Shown: positions 55,614 through 64,000 of the stretch, one piece after another
Layout: every line of letters begins with the position of its first letter
Numbering within the stretch: position 1 is the first letter of the stretch
Assembly: GCA_031769625.1 (NCBI GenBank)
Contig: JAUIMM010000003.1
Coordinates: forward strand, 3,014,501-3,078,500
Origin: Taudactylus pleione
Taxonomy: Eukaryota; Chordata; Amphibia; Anura; Myobatrachidae
DNA length: 64,000 bases
Reading direction: 5' to 3'
Program-made: the position numbers and the translations under genes
Notes under the pieces: model-generated
Database searches by the model: none
Told to the model about the DNA's origin: nothing
What the model saw: only the letters and a program-made list of their open reading frames with translations

Positions 55614-56691
55614 GATTAGGCATATGTACCAAACACAATAAAGGTTCATGTTTTAATGACGTCACACGTCATGGCATTTTGCACACTACACACAATTCAA
55701 GTCCAAAACAATACCGTGCACAGAATTTGCATTTCACCATTAATCCTATTCATTTATTTCTAAATACCATCATGCAACTTTTACTACTTAAATGCTTTCT
55801 CTCTTTAGCCTTCCTTATGTGCTTTTCAGCCATGTCTTTATATAACGGAGTAGACTGCATTTTGTTGCCCTGGGATACAGAAGCTACGTTGTGAATAAAA
55901 TGGAATCCAATGCAGGGAGTACATACTGCAGAACTGTGTCGTATCCACAGGCAACAAAACCAAAACAAACACAACTTTGCAATAAAAATATGGATGTTAA
56001 ATACACAAGTAAAAGAGAGAGAGATTGAGTAATGTATTTAGCAAAAGGTGCAGAGGCGCAAATACCAGCCGATGTATTAAAGTCGAGTGACTGTGAATAA
56101 GTCTTTGTGGTAATGAATAATGCCAAACATTATGGTCCTAGCGTTTTAATTCACTTCACTCTTTTCATTTGAATAAGCCATTCTTCAGTGTACAACATTA
56201 AGGGGGGAATTACGGTAGATTAAATGCGATTTTGAATAGCGCCGGGAATGTTAACACAGACTAGAGGATCTCTGCTCACACCCTCCAAAACTGCGAGCAG
56301 AAATCCGACTAAACTAGGGTCGCCATGCTGGTTTCTGGCTTAGCGCGTGCGCTAACGGCATCGCTGCCAGCACTGAAGTCGGAGAATGCAGGTTACCGCG
56401 ATGAAACACCCAGCATTACCTGCATCTCCCGACTTAAGTGCAGGGCGCAATGGGGACAACTGAATAGATCCGGGAACTCATTCCCGACGCGATATTCAAC
56501 ATCGCACTGACCTGAATCGCCTCCTAAGACGCTATTTGAAAGGGACATGATCAGACCCCTTATTGGCTGTCATCACCAGCAGTTGTTACAATAAAACCCG
56601 TGTCTAACAGCTATAGCCAGGTGTATTTACGCTATATAAATGTGCAGAGTAAGCGCATGTTATTTATATATATGACATATCTGCTATTCAT

Positions 56692-57392
56692 CTGTAGGGT
56701 AGAACGGTCGGCGTAGTGGTTAGCATTACTGCCTCACAACACTAAGGGCGTGATTCAGAGCTGAACGCTCTGACCAGAGCGCTCGCTCTGAATCAGTGCC
56801 CTCCTCCATGAAAATGGAGCGGCCTCCTGGCCGCTCGCATAGCTGTGGGTGACCACCCACAGCATATGCGAGCGTCCATGATGATGGTCGCGATGGTCTT
56901 GACCATCGCGACCATCGGGCTTGCGACGGAGACCCTGCGGTAGGGTCTCGCTGCCGCAAGCCCTGGAGTGATTTTGGCTCTATCAGAGCCAAAATCACTC
57001 CCACTGACATCACTAGTGATGTCAGTGGGGCCGGCTAGAGACGTCTGGCCGGCACGCCCACCAAAGGGGGCGTGCTGTCAATCAACATCGACAGCACGCC
57101 CCCTTTGGTGCGAGACCCAGAGCGATGGAGAGCCCGTCGCTCGCCGGGTCTCGCACATGCGCACGACGGAGCTCCCTCCGTCGTGCGCATGCGCAGCGGG
57201 GGAACACCGACCCGCTTGCGAGCGTCCTGCGCTCGCGAGCGGGTCTGATTGACCCCCTAAGGTCCTGGGTTTGACTCTTTCCATGGAGTTTGTACGCTCT
57301 CCCAGTTTTTGGGTGTGATCGACTAAATATTTTCTGTAATGTGCTGCAGAATGAGTGTGCGCTTTACAAAAAACTTATTATTTATTATTATT
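56692..57392 (+). repeat. tRNA-derived SINE split by a family-1 element
   Basis: Left part GCGTAGTGGTTAGCATTACT (A-box-like) and GCCTCACAACACTAA. After the insert it resumes GGTCCTGGGTTTGACTC (B-box-like), GGAGTTTGTACGCTCTCCC and the tail GTGCTGCAGAATGAGTGTGC, then a TTATTATT run. The two parts join exactly at one TAA. Reversed sister at 6990-7180. Confidence 0.75.
56746..57257. mobile_element. family-1 multi-hairpin element, best preserved copy, 512 bp, nested in SINE
   Basis: TAA at 56743-56745 and 57258-57260. Twelve stems follow one another: 56750-56797, 56804-56819, 56817-56836, 56842-56863, 56883-56916, 56917-56963 (with an inner stem 56929-56949), 56965-57001, 57002-57027, 57030-57053, 57060-57109, 57110-57154, 57158-57189, with a final one at 57209-57245. 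Almost every base of the element lies in a stem or short loop. No open frame is shared by all copies. Confidence 0.92.
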
Positions 57393-57559
57393 GTATGAGA
57401 GGTTCTAAATGATTAGGCCCGCCCCTCAGCTGACAGCCCCTCCCTCTTCATGCCATGCAAAGAAACAACTGTATCCCTTTAACTGGGCATCCATCCATCC
57501 GTCCCTAATACATTAGTACAGTTCAAATAACATTATGGCAAGTATTGCTCAGAGGGATT

Positions 57560-58100
57560 CAGTATGATTTACCGCTGGCTGCATGGCTGGCATTCTCATC
57601 CTGATAGCAGCAGCCCGACAGAGGAGGAAATCCTGATCGTCCTTAGGGTAAGTATAACTAACCTAATTCCCCCCTCCTAACCCTCCTTTAGGGATGCCTA
57701 ACCTTAACCTCCCCCTCAAGTGCCTAAACCTAACCCCCCTTCCACGCAGCCTAACCCTAAGTCACCCGGTGGGAGGTGCCTAAACCTAACCCCCCTTCCA
57801 CGCAGCCTAACCCTAAGTCACCCGGTGGGAGGTGCCTAACCCTAACCTCCCCCCTGGAGTGCCTAACCCCTCCCCCCTTCCCCTTCCCCTAGCCTAACCC
57901 TAACCTCCCAGGAGCCCCTAAGATAAACCACCCCCCGCGCGGCTGTTCGCTCGCGGCTTACCTTCAATCGGTAAGCCGGGTGTCGGGCTCCCGGCGTAGG
58001 TCTAATGACTGCTTAATCCCAGCAAGGTAAAAATGATTTAGACGCCTGTCATTTGTACCTTGTCGGGATTAAGCAGTCGGGAAGCCGGCGGTCGCAATGT
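57560..58100. repeat. TTAGG element, long type, reversed
   Basis: CCTAACCCTAAGTCACCCGG and GGGAGGTGCCTAAACC units between 57650 and 57930, including a 70-bp exact internal duplication (about 57722-57790 and 57779-57835 overlap in phrase). The end has the hairpin GACGCCTGTCATTTGTACC with TAATGACTGC, and GCAGTCGGGAAGCCGGCGG. Confidence 0.68.
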
Positions 58101-58397
58101 CCCGCTCAAAGGTACCCTTCCACACCATCTACGATACACTACGCAAACACACCTCTTTGCGCCCTCTCTTACCTTATTGATTGGGCATTGTGGCAGGAAA
58201 CACGCTTACCAATACCGGACATAAAACTTTCCTTTAAAAATAACTCTCAATCTCCCTTTTCGATCAACCAACATACAGGTAATTTTGCTAGTCCTGTACC
58301 TGTAACTGCCCATCTAATGTAGAATAAATATTACCTACAGATCAGGAGCATTCGTGTTTGATGCTATAAACACAGTGTAATGTAGAATCACCTGAGG

Positions 58398-58590
58398 GGA
58401 TATGTACTAAAGATAGATTTAAAATCAATCAAAATCGACGTTGTGTTCCTGGGGCTACATCACACATTGACTAATAGACAATTTTTGATTTGGGTTTTTA
58501 AAGTATTAGTAAATGTGCGATTTAGCCCCAGAAACACAACATCGATGTTGATCGATTTAACATCGATTTAATCTTTATTACATATGTGAT
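58398..58590. repeat. foldback miniature element (TATGTACTAAAGATAGATTT ends)
   Basis: Left GATTTAAAATCAATC and ACGTTGTGTTCCTGGGGCTA pair with right TAGCCCCAGAAACACAACAT and GATCGATTTAACATCG. A related partial copy lies at 63296-63425. Confidence 0.65.
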
Positions 58591-58911
58591 TATATTGTTA
58601 CTACAAGATGCAGCTACAAAGGGGCTTTCTCAATATAAAGCATACAAAGTGGATAACTCTGAAAGTATAGAGACTCATACTGTAGTACTAACACTGTCTA
58701 CATCCCCCCCATCAAAGATCATACTATTAAGGTTCACGATTCCATATTTTTATTAAATGTAAACAGCATTATCCCACAAAACAAAATATCATTTGTGAAT
58801 GTGGCTGCACAACCAGGAGCATTCATTAACTTTCCCTCTGTCTCCCTAAATTCCCATGGGAATATATTTTAGCAACTGACTTAGTAAAATAATACTCTAG
58901 TCATACTCTAA

Positions 58912-59227
58912 GGGTGCATACACACCAGGACGATATCGGCACGATTTGGCCAAATCGAAACGACAAATCGGGCATTTCGTGCAGTGTCTATGCCCGATTT
59001 GCGCTCTCCCGCAGTCGCATGCGATATCGTGTGACTGGCCGTACTGCACAGTCAATCACACGATATCGCATGTGAGGCTGTTCATATTAATGAAGGACGT
59101 AACAGTGATTCTTCCATCGATCATTAAATCTTTTAAGTGTGTACCGGCAATCATGCGATGACCAGGGTGCAGGCAAATCGCCCTGAACCTCAGCACGATT
59201 GGCGGTCGTTTAGGTGTGTACCCAGCC
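58912..59227. mobile_element. family-2-type foldback, first of an adjoining pair
   Basis: Ends GGGTGCATACACACCAGGAC and TTTAGGTGTGTACCCAGCC; TAA at 58909-58911 and 59228-59230. Internal palindromes are built on GCGATATCGTGTGA and TCACACGATATCGC. Confidence 0.85.
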
Positions 59228-59230
59228 TAA

Positions 59231-59565
59231 AGGTGCATACACACTTGGCGATTTTACTGAGCGACTGCACGAATACGACATCGTAATCGTGCAATCGCTC
59301 AGTAATCGTGAACAGATCGTGCACTATAATGTCGGAAACGACCATCGATGCGCGCTCTCGCTGGTTGTTTCCGACATCTATCATCGCCTGAACATGGTGG
59401 TCAGTCTGCCGAAAACGACAGATTGACCATGCTCAGAGATGAGGGAGGGTGCCTACATTGAACGACTGATCGTTCAGTGTAGAGACTACAGGGGATCAGG
59501 AACGACTGTACGATTACGATGTCATAATCGTACGGTCTTTCCTGATCGCCCAGTGTGTACGCACC
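59231..59565. mobile_element. family-2 multi-hairpin element, second of an adjoining pair
   Basis: Ends AGGTGCATACACACTTGGCG and CGCCCAGTGTGTACGCACC. It shares the TAA at 59228-59230; right TAA at 59566-59568. Stems: GTCGGAAACGACCA / TGGTTGTTTCCGAC (59331-59375), GTCAGTCTG / CAGATTGAC, TGAACGACTGATCGTTCA and AACGACTGTACGATTACGAT with its partner. Confidence 0.88.
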
Positions 59566-60365
59566 TAAAGACCTACACACACCATCACGTGGCTATTATA
59601 CAAGTATTTAGTTAGCATAGATGTAATGGAGCATTGCACGCAATGCTGGGATATAGCTATAAATACAAGAGGATATAAGGGACAATATAGTGCATTCTTC
59701 TACGAGATCTGAGATAATCTGCTCTGTAAACTATCTAGTGAGATTGCAAGAATGAAATCCTCAGGGATATTATAGATATCCTGCCTGAATGCTCTTTTAT
59801 ACGGACATCTGCCGTTATTTGATATAGGGATATAAACCGAAATGGCGTGATCCAGTTTTATAGGACAGAGGCGCCAAGTCTTGAACCACCATCTGTCCAA
59901 TCATTCCCCGCGTTATTTATTGATAAAGCTGCAACACTTCAATGGCGCATGAGGACAATGGTGAAGTTCTGTTTTCCCATGGGAGACACTTGTCAAAGTG
60001 CTGCAAAACTTTACTAACACGAATTTGCTGCCAGCGTTGCTTAAGTGGCCTGGGGCCGACAAATGAGGACGAACTGCTTTAGAAAAACCGAGGACCAGCG
60101 TTCACAGCAATTCCAGAGCAATAAACCAGATAAAAAAGTTTTTCCCTTATTAGTTTCTTTTTTTTTTTTAACACTGATTACAACACATTACCCTTAATTT
60201 AAATGCATAGACGCTTTAACATTATAAAAGAAGAAACTGTATTCCTCTAAGACCATACAAAACACCAGGATGAGCCCTGACCGGAAATGCATAGGATCCT
60301 CTCCCTATGCACCCACACCTCTGAATGGAGGTAACCTGCTCACAGTATAGTAAGAGTTACTGCAC

Positions 60366-60419
60366 CTGCCTGCCAGGATAACCTTTGGCCCCCGGGCTTC
60401 CGTCGGGTCCATGCTCCCC
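60366..60419 (-). CDS. col27a1: collagen triple-helix exon (54 nt)
   Basis: Encodes GEHGPDGSPGAKGYPGRQ, six triplets. The acceptor is TTCTTTTGTAG and the donor is CAG|GTGCAG, which departs from GTRAGT at +3 to +5 and is one of the two weakest donors here. Only 852 bp separate it from the 45-nt exon upstream, one of the shorter introns. Frame and length leave no real alternative reading. Confidence 0.92.
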
Positions 60420-61271
60420 CTACAAAAGAAATAGAGACACCTCATGAAATCCTCGCTGATGATTAAAATGATCCCCCCCCCAGCGCTAAATCCTGACAAC
60501 ACTAATGAAGACGGCATGACGGGAGACTATCCTTGTTCCTAAACAAATAATGAAATGAGAGGAGTTCCTTTAAGGTGTCAGCTAAGGCTTTATCTGTAAC
60601 ACATGGAACGGTTTGAGGCCGTTTCTCCCTCTGCCAAGATGCTGTAAAGGAGTCAATGGCCTCTATTGAAACAACCCAACTATTCATTTCCATTCCTTGC
60701 GCAGCCGAACTTATCCAAACACAGGTTTGGTTGGGAGACAAGGGGGTTACAGTGTGAACATTAATCCTGTCACTGGCCGGCAGTGCGGATCAGGTCCGCA
60801 GGGGTTAATGAGTGGACCAGGCATAGGACCAAGAGCTGGCGATTTTCACTAAGGTCCTGTTAAAAAAAGACTCATTTATTTTGTATAGTTCTGAGAGTAT
60901 TCCTGTACGGACTGGCCAGACAGACTCCAGCAGAGGAAGCAGCATTAACGCTCCTGTTACTCCGAGACAGCGCGCAGTAAAAGGGCCTTGCGAGACGGAT
61001 CGTCACAAGAGTTCAGCCTGAGATAATGTATCATTAACTGCATATAACATGTAAGAATAGAGGATACGGTTGTAAAATGAATAAATAACTGCCAATAACA
61101 TATCCTAAAGCCATTTCTCAACCATAATCCGGCAAAAGACAAAATGTCCTCAGGGTACAGTTGTAAATAAAGTTTATTTCTAACCTTATTTATTACTTGA
61201 ATGAATTAGTATTTATTAACCTGCGATAAAGGTGTCACTGGTGATTTATAGGTAGAGGCAGAACATCTTAC
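60420..61271 (-). other. 852-bp intron between the exons at 61272 and 60366
   Basis: No repeat recognised; apart from splice signals it appears unique. Confidence 0.87.
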
Positions 61272-61316
61272 CGGTTCACCAGGATGACCTTGGGGTCCAG
61301 GATAACCTTTCTGACC
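61272..61316 (-). CDS. col27a1: collagen triple-helix exon (45 nt), most 5' in window
   Basis: Encodes GQKGYPGPQGHPGEP, five Gly-X-Y triplets. The acceptor is a T-run ending TTTTTAG just above 61316. The donor is CCG|GTAAGA at 61271-61266, a strong match. First exon of the window in transcript order; the preceding exon lies beyond 64000. Two of five Y positions are Pro. The Lys at residue 3 sits in a Y position and could be hydroxylated. Confidence 0.92.
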
Positions 61317-62096
61317 CTAAAAAAAACAACAACAATTAAGGACTGTGTTTTCTAGGATAAAATTCACATATAACATATACAAAATAAAATGTACAGAATA
61401 TATAGCAAAATGTTTCACTGAATAATCTGATATGTAAGAAAATAATTATATTTCGTCATCACTGCCTGGATAAGCACTGATGGTGGTGCACATTCTTGGG
61501 AATTGTAGTCCCGGCTTAACAGTCAGACCACTGCGTACACTGAATAAGAAATCAGCATACATACAGCAGCAATGAATGTCAGAAATAGCGGGACAAGAAA
61601 AGATGTGATGGGCAAGTAGATGACACACCAGAGAGGCAGCCATTTTATGGGCTGAACCAATACTGAATAGAAGGCAGCCAATGAAATTACTGGGAACTGG
61701 TGACATCACTGAAGTAAGAGAACTGATTGGTTGCATTCTCGTGGATATGGTCTTAGACCTCAATATGGCCGTCTCTGCTCTGGCCAGTGAACTGGTTATG
61801 GGTTTAATATAAAGTGATGGGAGACTTCCTCAATGGAAATATGAGACACTTCTCTCCTCCAGAGGAGAGAGACACATTTTGGAAACTCTCTTTTGTAATG
61901 TGCGTTGGAGTTGATGCATAATTAAATGCAGGACAGTTTTGTGGACATATCCTACATGTTTTTGCTGCATATACTCCAGAGTCTAGGGTACACAACTCAG
62001 TCATATCTTGTGTCTCAAGGAGTGTAACTGGGTTGTAATGGTATCCAGTCTCTATGTCAGCAGATAACATGGCGACATTCACAATGGTAACAGAAG

Positions 62097-62280
62097 AGCA
62101 ACATTGATGTCGACATCATTAATGTTGACACCTGCAAAACATGTTGACATCATAATGTCGACAAATTTAGGAGATTTAGGGTTAGTGTTAGCGTGGCCAT
62201 TAGGGACAGAAGGAGAAGAAAACCTGCACATCATCTGTGTCCACATACTAAATGTCAACATTGTGACTAACTAATATACC
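62097..62280. repeat. probable element with GTCGACAT / ATGTCGAC palindromes
   Basis: TTGATGTCGACATCATTAAT, CATGTTGACATCATAATGTC and AATGTCAACATTGTGAC lie around a GATTTAGGGTTAGTGTTAGC centre. This looks like a small element of its own family; the ends are unclear. Confidence 0.45.
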
Positions 62281-62534
62281 AAACCCGTTGTAAGAGGACA
62301 TTCGCTGACAAAATTGAGGACTATGCTCTAGAGATAGGGCTGGTGCAAGAGGGCGTTGGTTACTGATGGTGTTAATCAGACCAGGCATATGGGCAGGAGA
62401 CGTGTATATTCAATATTAGCTATGAGCCATATTTGATATTAGATATTGGCACACTTGTGTGGTTCAGAGTTTGCCTGTTGTGAATGATAATCCGCAGTTA
62501 ATTGGTTTGGATACCTAGAACTTTTTAAAAAATT

Positions 62535-62965
62535 GGTGGGCGAAATGCCGACTGCTGGCTTCCTGACATTGAAAGCCCGGCATGGGACTAATGATAGGCG
62601 TCTAAATACCGATGCCTATCATTAGCCCCACGCCGAAATCCCGATGCCCGGTATACCAAACGCAGGTAAGCCGGGCATCAGGAGCTCATAGCCCTTGGTT
62701 TAGGGACTCCCAGGGGGACGTAGGGTTAGGCACCCCACCAGGAGGGTTATGGTCAGGCAACACAGGGGGGAGGTTTGGGTTAGGCACTAGGGGGGGAGGT
62801 TAGGGTTAGGCACCCCTAAGGGGGGGTTAGGGTTAGGAGGGGGAGAGGGGAGAGTTAGGGTAAATACTCACCTCGGTCGGGATCTTCATCTGCCGGCCTT
62901 CCGGCATCAGTATTTCATCCGCCAGGCTTAGGTCCGGCGGTAATACATACCGACTCCCTGCCAAG
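62535..62965. repeat. TTAGG element, long type
   Basis: Left hairpin CTAATGATAGGCGTCTAA / GATGCCTATCATTAG near 62588-62622. The interior has GGGTTAGGCACCCC and GGTTAGGGTTAGGAGGGGG (62710-62870). The right end has CCGGCCTTCCGGCATC and GGTAATACATACCG. Confidence 0.72.
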
Positions 62966-63295
62966 TGCAGGAGAATACATGCCTCAATTTCCTCACAGAA
63001 CAGTATTATAAGGCGATACCAATGGCTGCGGCAGCAGGAATTATCCTGAAACGCCGATTCGCAGGAGCTGAAGCGTCTATATGTCCTCGCTACCCACTTG
63101 TGAATGAAAACACAGCTCGCATCTTAGCCAAATAGGCAATCACGATTAATTTGGTGTAAAGTTTTCATCCTGACAGATCAAACTGTATCTAACCTTTGAC
63201 TCTGGGGGCACTAAAAGACATTGGAGTATGGCAAATATCACAAACAATTAACGTGACAATTTTATATAACGAATCAGCATCGATGGTGTGTTCAG

Positions 63296-63425
63296 GGGCT
63301 GAATCGCACTTCTTGTGAACACTTAAAAATCGATATATAAAAAAAATCTGTTAGTAAATATGTGATTTAGCCCCTGAAACACAACATCGATCGATTTTTA
63401 ATCAATTAAAAATGACTCTCACAGA
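63296..63425. repeat. foldback remnant related to 58398
   Basis: GGTGTGTTCAGGGGCTGAAT faces ATTTAGCCCCTGAAACACAA across a short A-rich centre, with ATCGATCGATTTTTAAT on the right. Confidence 0.55.
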
Positions 63426-63439
63426 TCACAGTTGCTAAA

Positions 63440-63870
63440 ATCTGCTAATGCCATCCAAAGCACAGCAGAGCACAGGGACGCCTAGTGCTGCCTTTTCATA
63501 TCCGTCTGACAACGTACAACAGCGTAAACATCGGTAACATCGATGCACATCGGGCAGTTGAGCAGCATGCAAGTCAGGTCTGACCAGCCGCAAACACACA
63601 GAGCGCTCTCATACTCCGAAGGTGATCTCAATGGCTAATCTATGCACGCCCACGAAACGGCGTTTAAATGGTCAGACACGCCTGCGTTTATCTAACCACC
63701 CTCCCCCGTTACCACCACCAAAAGCGGAATATCGGTCACTCACTTTGCGAGTGATTCCTGTGTACGAGAGTATTCGCAATCGCTGAGCGTGCGCATTGAG
63801 GCGTTCGCAATAGCAAACAATTGCTCATTCTGCGAAACTATCGCGTCCATCTCTGAATCTGGTCTTTAAG
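63440..63870. repeat. family-3 CpG-rich foldback element, diverged
   Basis: Shares CACGCCCACGAAACGGCGTT, CACGCCTGCGTTTATCTAACC and GTGCGCATTGAGG phrases with 33221-33696. The right end is near CATCTCTGAATCTGGTC. The left end is uncertain. Confidence 0.5.
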
Positions 63871-63929
63871 GAGAACATAATATGAACTGTGAGGTAACGC
63901 AGAGCCAACAATCAGCTATACCGGACTGA

Positions 63930-64000
63930 GGGCATGAGTCAGAGCCGCTCGCAAGCGGCCGCTCGTTCGCTCCGAGCGATGTTCGTACATCTGTGCATGC
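63930..64000. mobile_element. family-1 multi-hairpin element, cut by the window edge
   Basis: Starts GGGCATGAGTCAGAGCCGCT, then CGCTCGCAAGCGGCCG and TCGCTCCGAGCGA hairpins and the beginning of GTGCATGC. Same orientation as 24651; the rest lies beyond 64000. Confidence 0.6.

Larger units (their letters stand above)
54397..60365 (-). other. 6.0 kb intron between the exons at 60366 and 54352
   Basis: Contains TTAGG elements (54777, 57560), an hAT miniature element (55458), a SINE split by a family-1 element (56692-57392), a foldback (58398) and two adjoining family-2 elements (58912, 59231). Nothing recognised in 55630-56690 or 59570-60360. Confidence 0.82.
3338..61316 (-). other. col27a1: fibrillar collagen gene, internal triple-helix segment (12 exons), COL27A1-like
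   Basis: Twelve minus-strand exons, in transcript order at 61272, 60366, 54352, 49777, 46669, 23735, 23136, 14930, 13994, 5467, 4441 and 3338 (low coordinate of each). Five are 45 nt and seven are 54 nt; all introns are phase 0. The product is 201 residues of uninterrupted Gly-X-Y with many Pro in the Y position (hydroxyproline sites) and no Cys. A collagen of this kind is made in the ER, trimerises from a C-propeptide that is not in this window, and is secreted to form thin matrix fibrils, notably in cartilage for type XXVII. Seen: repeat, exon sizes, splice sites. Known: fibrillar collagen helix exons are 45/54/99/108 nt units. Inferred: COL27A1 identity, from remembered triplet order around the exons at 23735, 23136 and 14930; COL24A1 cannot be excluded without alignment. 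No promoter, start codon, stop codon or poly(A) site is in the window. Confidence 0.8.
61317..64000 (-). other. partial intron 5' of the first exon in the window
   Basis: Contains a GTCGACAT-rich element (62097-62280), a TTAGG element (62535), a foldback scrap (63296), a family-3 element (63440) and the start of a family-1 element (63930). Nothing recognised in 61320-62090. Confidence 0.8.

Noticed and set aside
56710..56735. tRNA gene at AGTGGTTAGCATTACT
   Set aside because: No acceptor stem or anticodon arm; downstream phrases show it is a SINE.

Overview
This window is an intron-rich piece of a vertebrate gene, most likely from an amphibian with a large, transposon-filled genome. The amphibian call is inferred from repeat style (hAT and PIF/Harbinger-like miniature elements, telomere-like TTAGG elements, Tc1 remnants); no species can be named from the sequence. 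No prokaryotic gene, operon or CRISPR array is present. Nearly all longer open frames are chance frames in repeats.

The only gene that can be supported is a fibrillar-type collagen on the minus strand. Twelve small exons lie between 3338 and 61316. Each is exactly 45 or 54 nt, begins with a whole Gly codon, ends on a whole codon and is flanked by AG/GT splice sites. Joined in transcript order (high to low coordinate) they give 201 residues, or 67 perfect Gly-X-Y triplets with no interruption. The 45/54-nt phase-0 pattern is that of fibrillar collagens. From memory the triplet order best fits COL27A1; COL24A1 is the main alternative. The gene start, N-terminal domain, rest of the helix and C-propeptide lie outside the window.

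Layout: 1-3337 is a partial intron with a long degenerate CCCTAA-type array. Three exons lie at 3338-5520. An 8.5 kb intron follows, holding a GA tract, a SINE and nested elements. Two exons sit at 13994-14983, then an 8.2 kb intron with hAT, multi-hairpin and TTAGG elements, then two exons at 23136-23788. A 22.9 kb intron contains a 57/59-bp minisatellite, a second GA tract, an interrupted Tc1 and many nested insertions. Exons at 46669, 49777, 54352, 60366 and 61272 complete the set, and a partial intron runs to 64000.

The most unusual material is two families of foldback elements that carry several hairpins laid end to end. Family 1 is about 475-519 bp, up to twelve hairpins, seven copies plus a cut one at the right edge; family 2 is about 250-340 bp. 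Both seem to make 3-bp target duplications, several of them confirmed because the copy split a recognisable older element. Between copies the two arms of a hairpin change together, so pairing is kept while sequence diverges. This covariation is seen directly and is the best candidate for something new; its cause (selection on a folded form, or arm-to-arm copying) is open.
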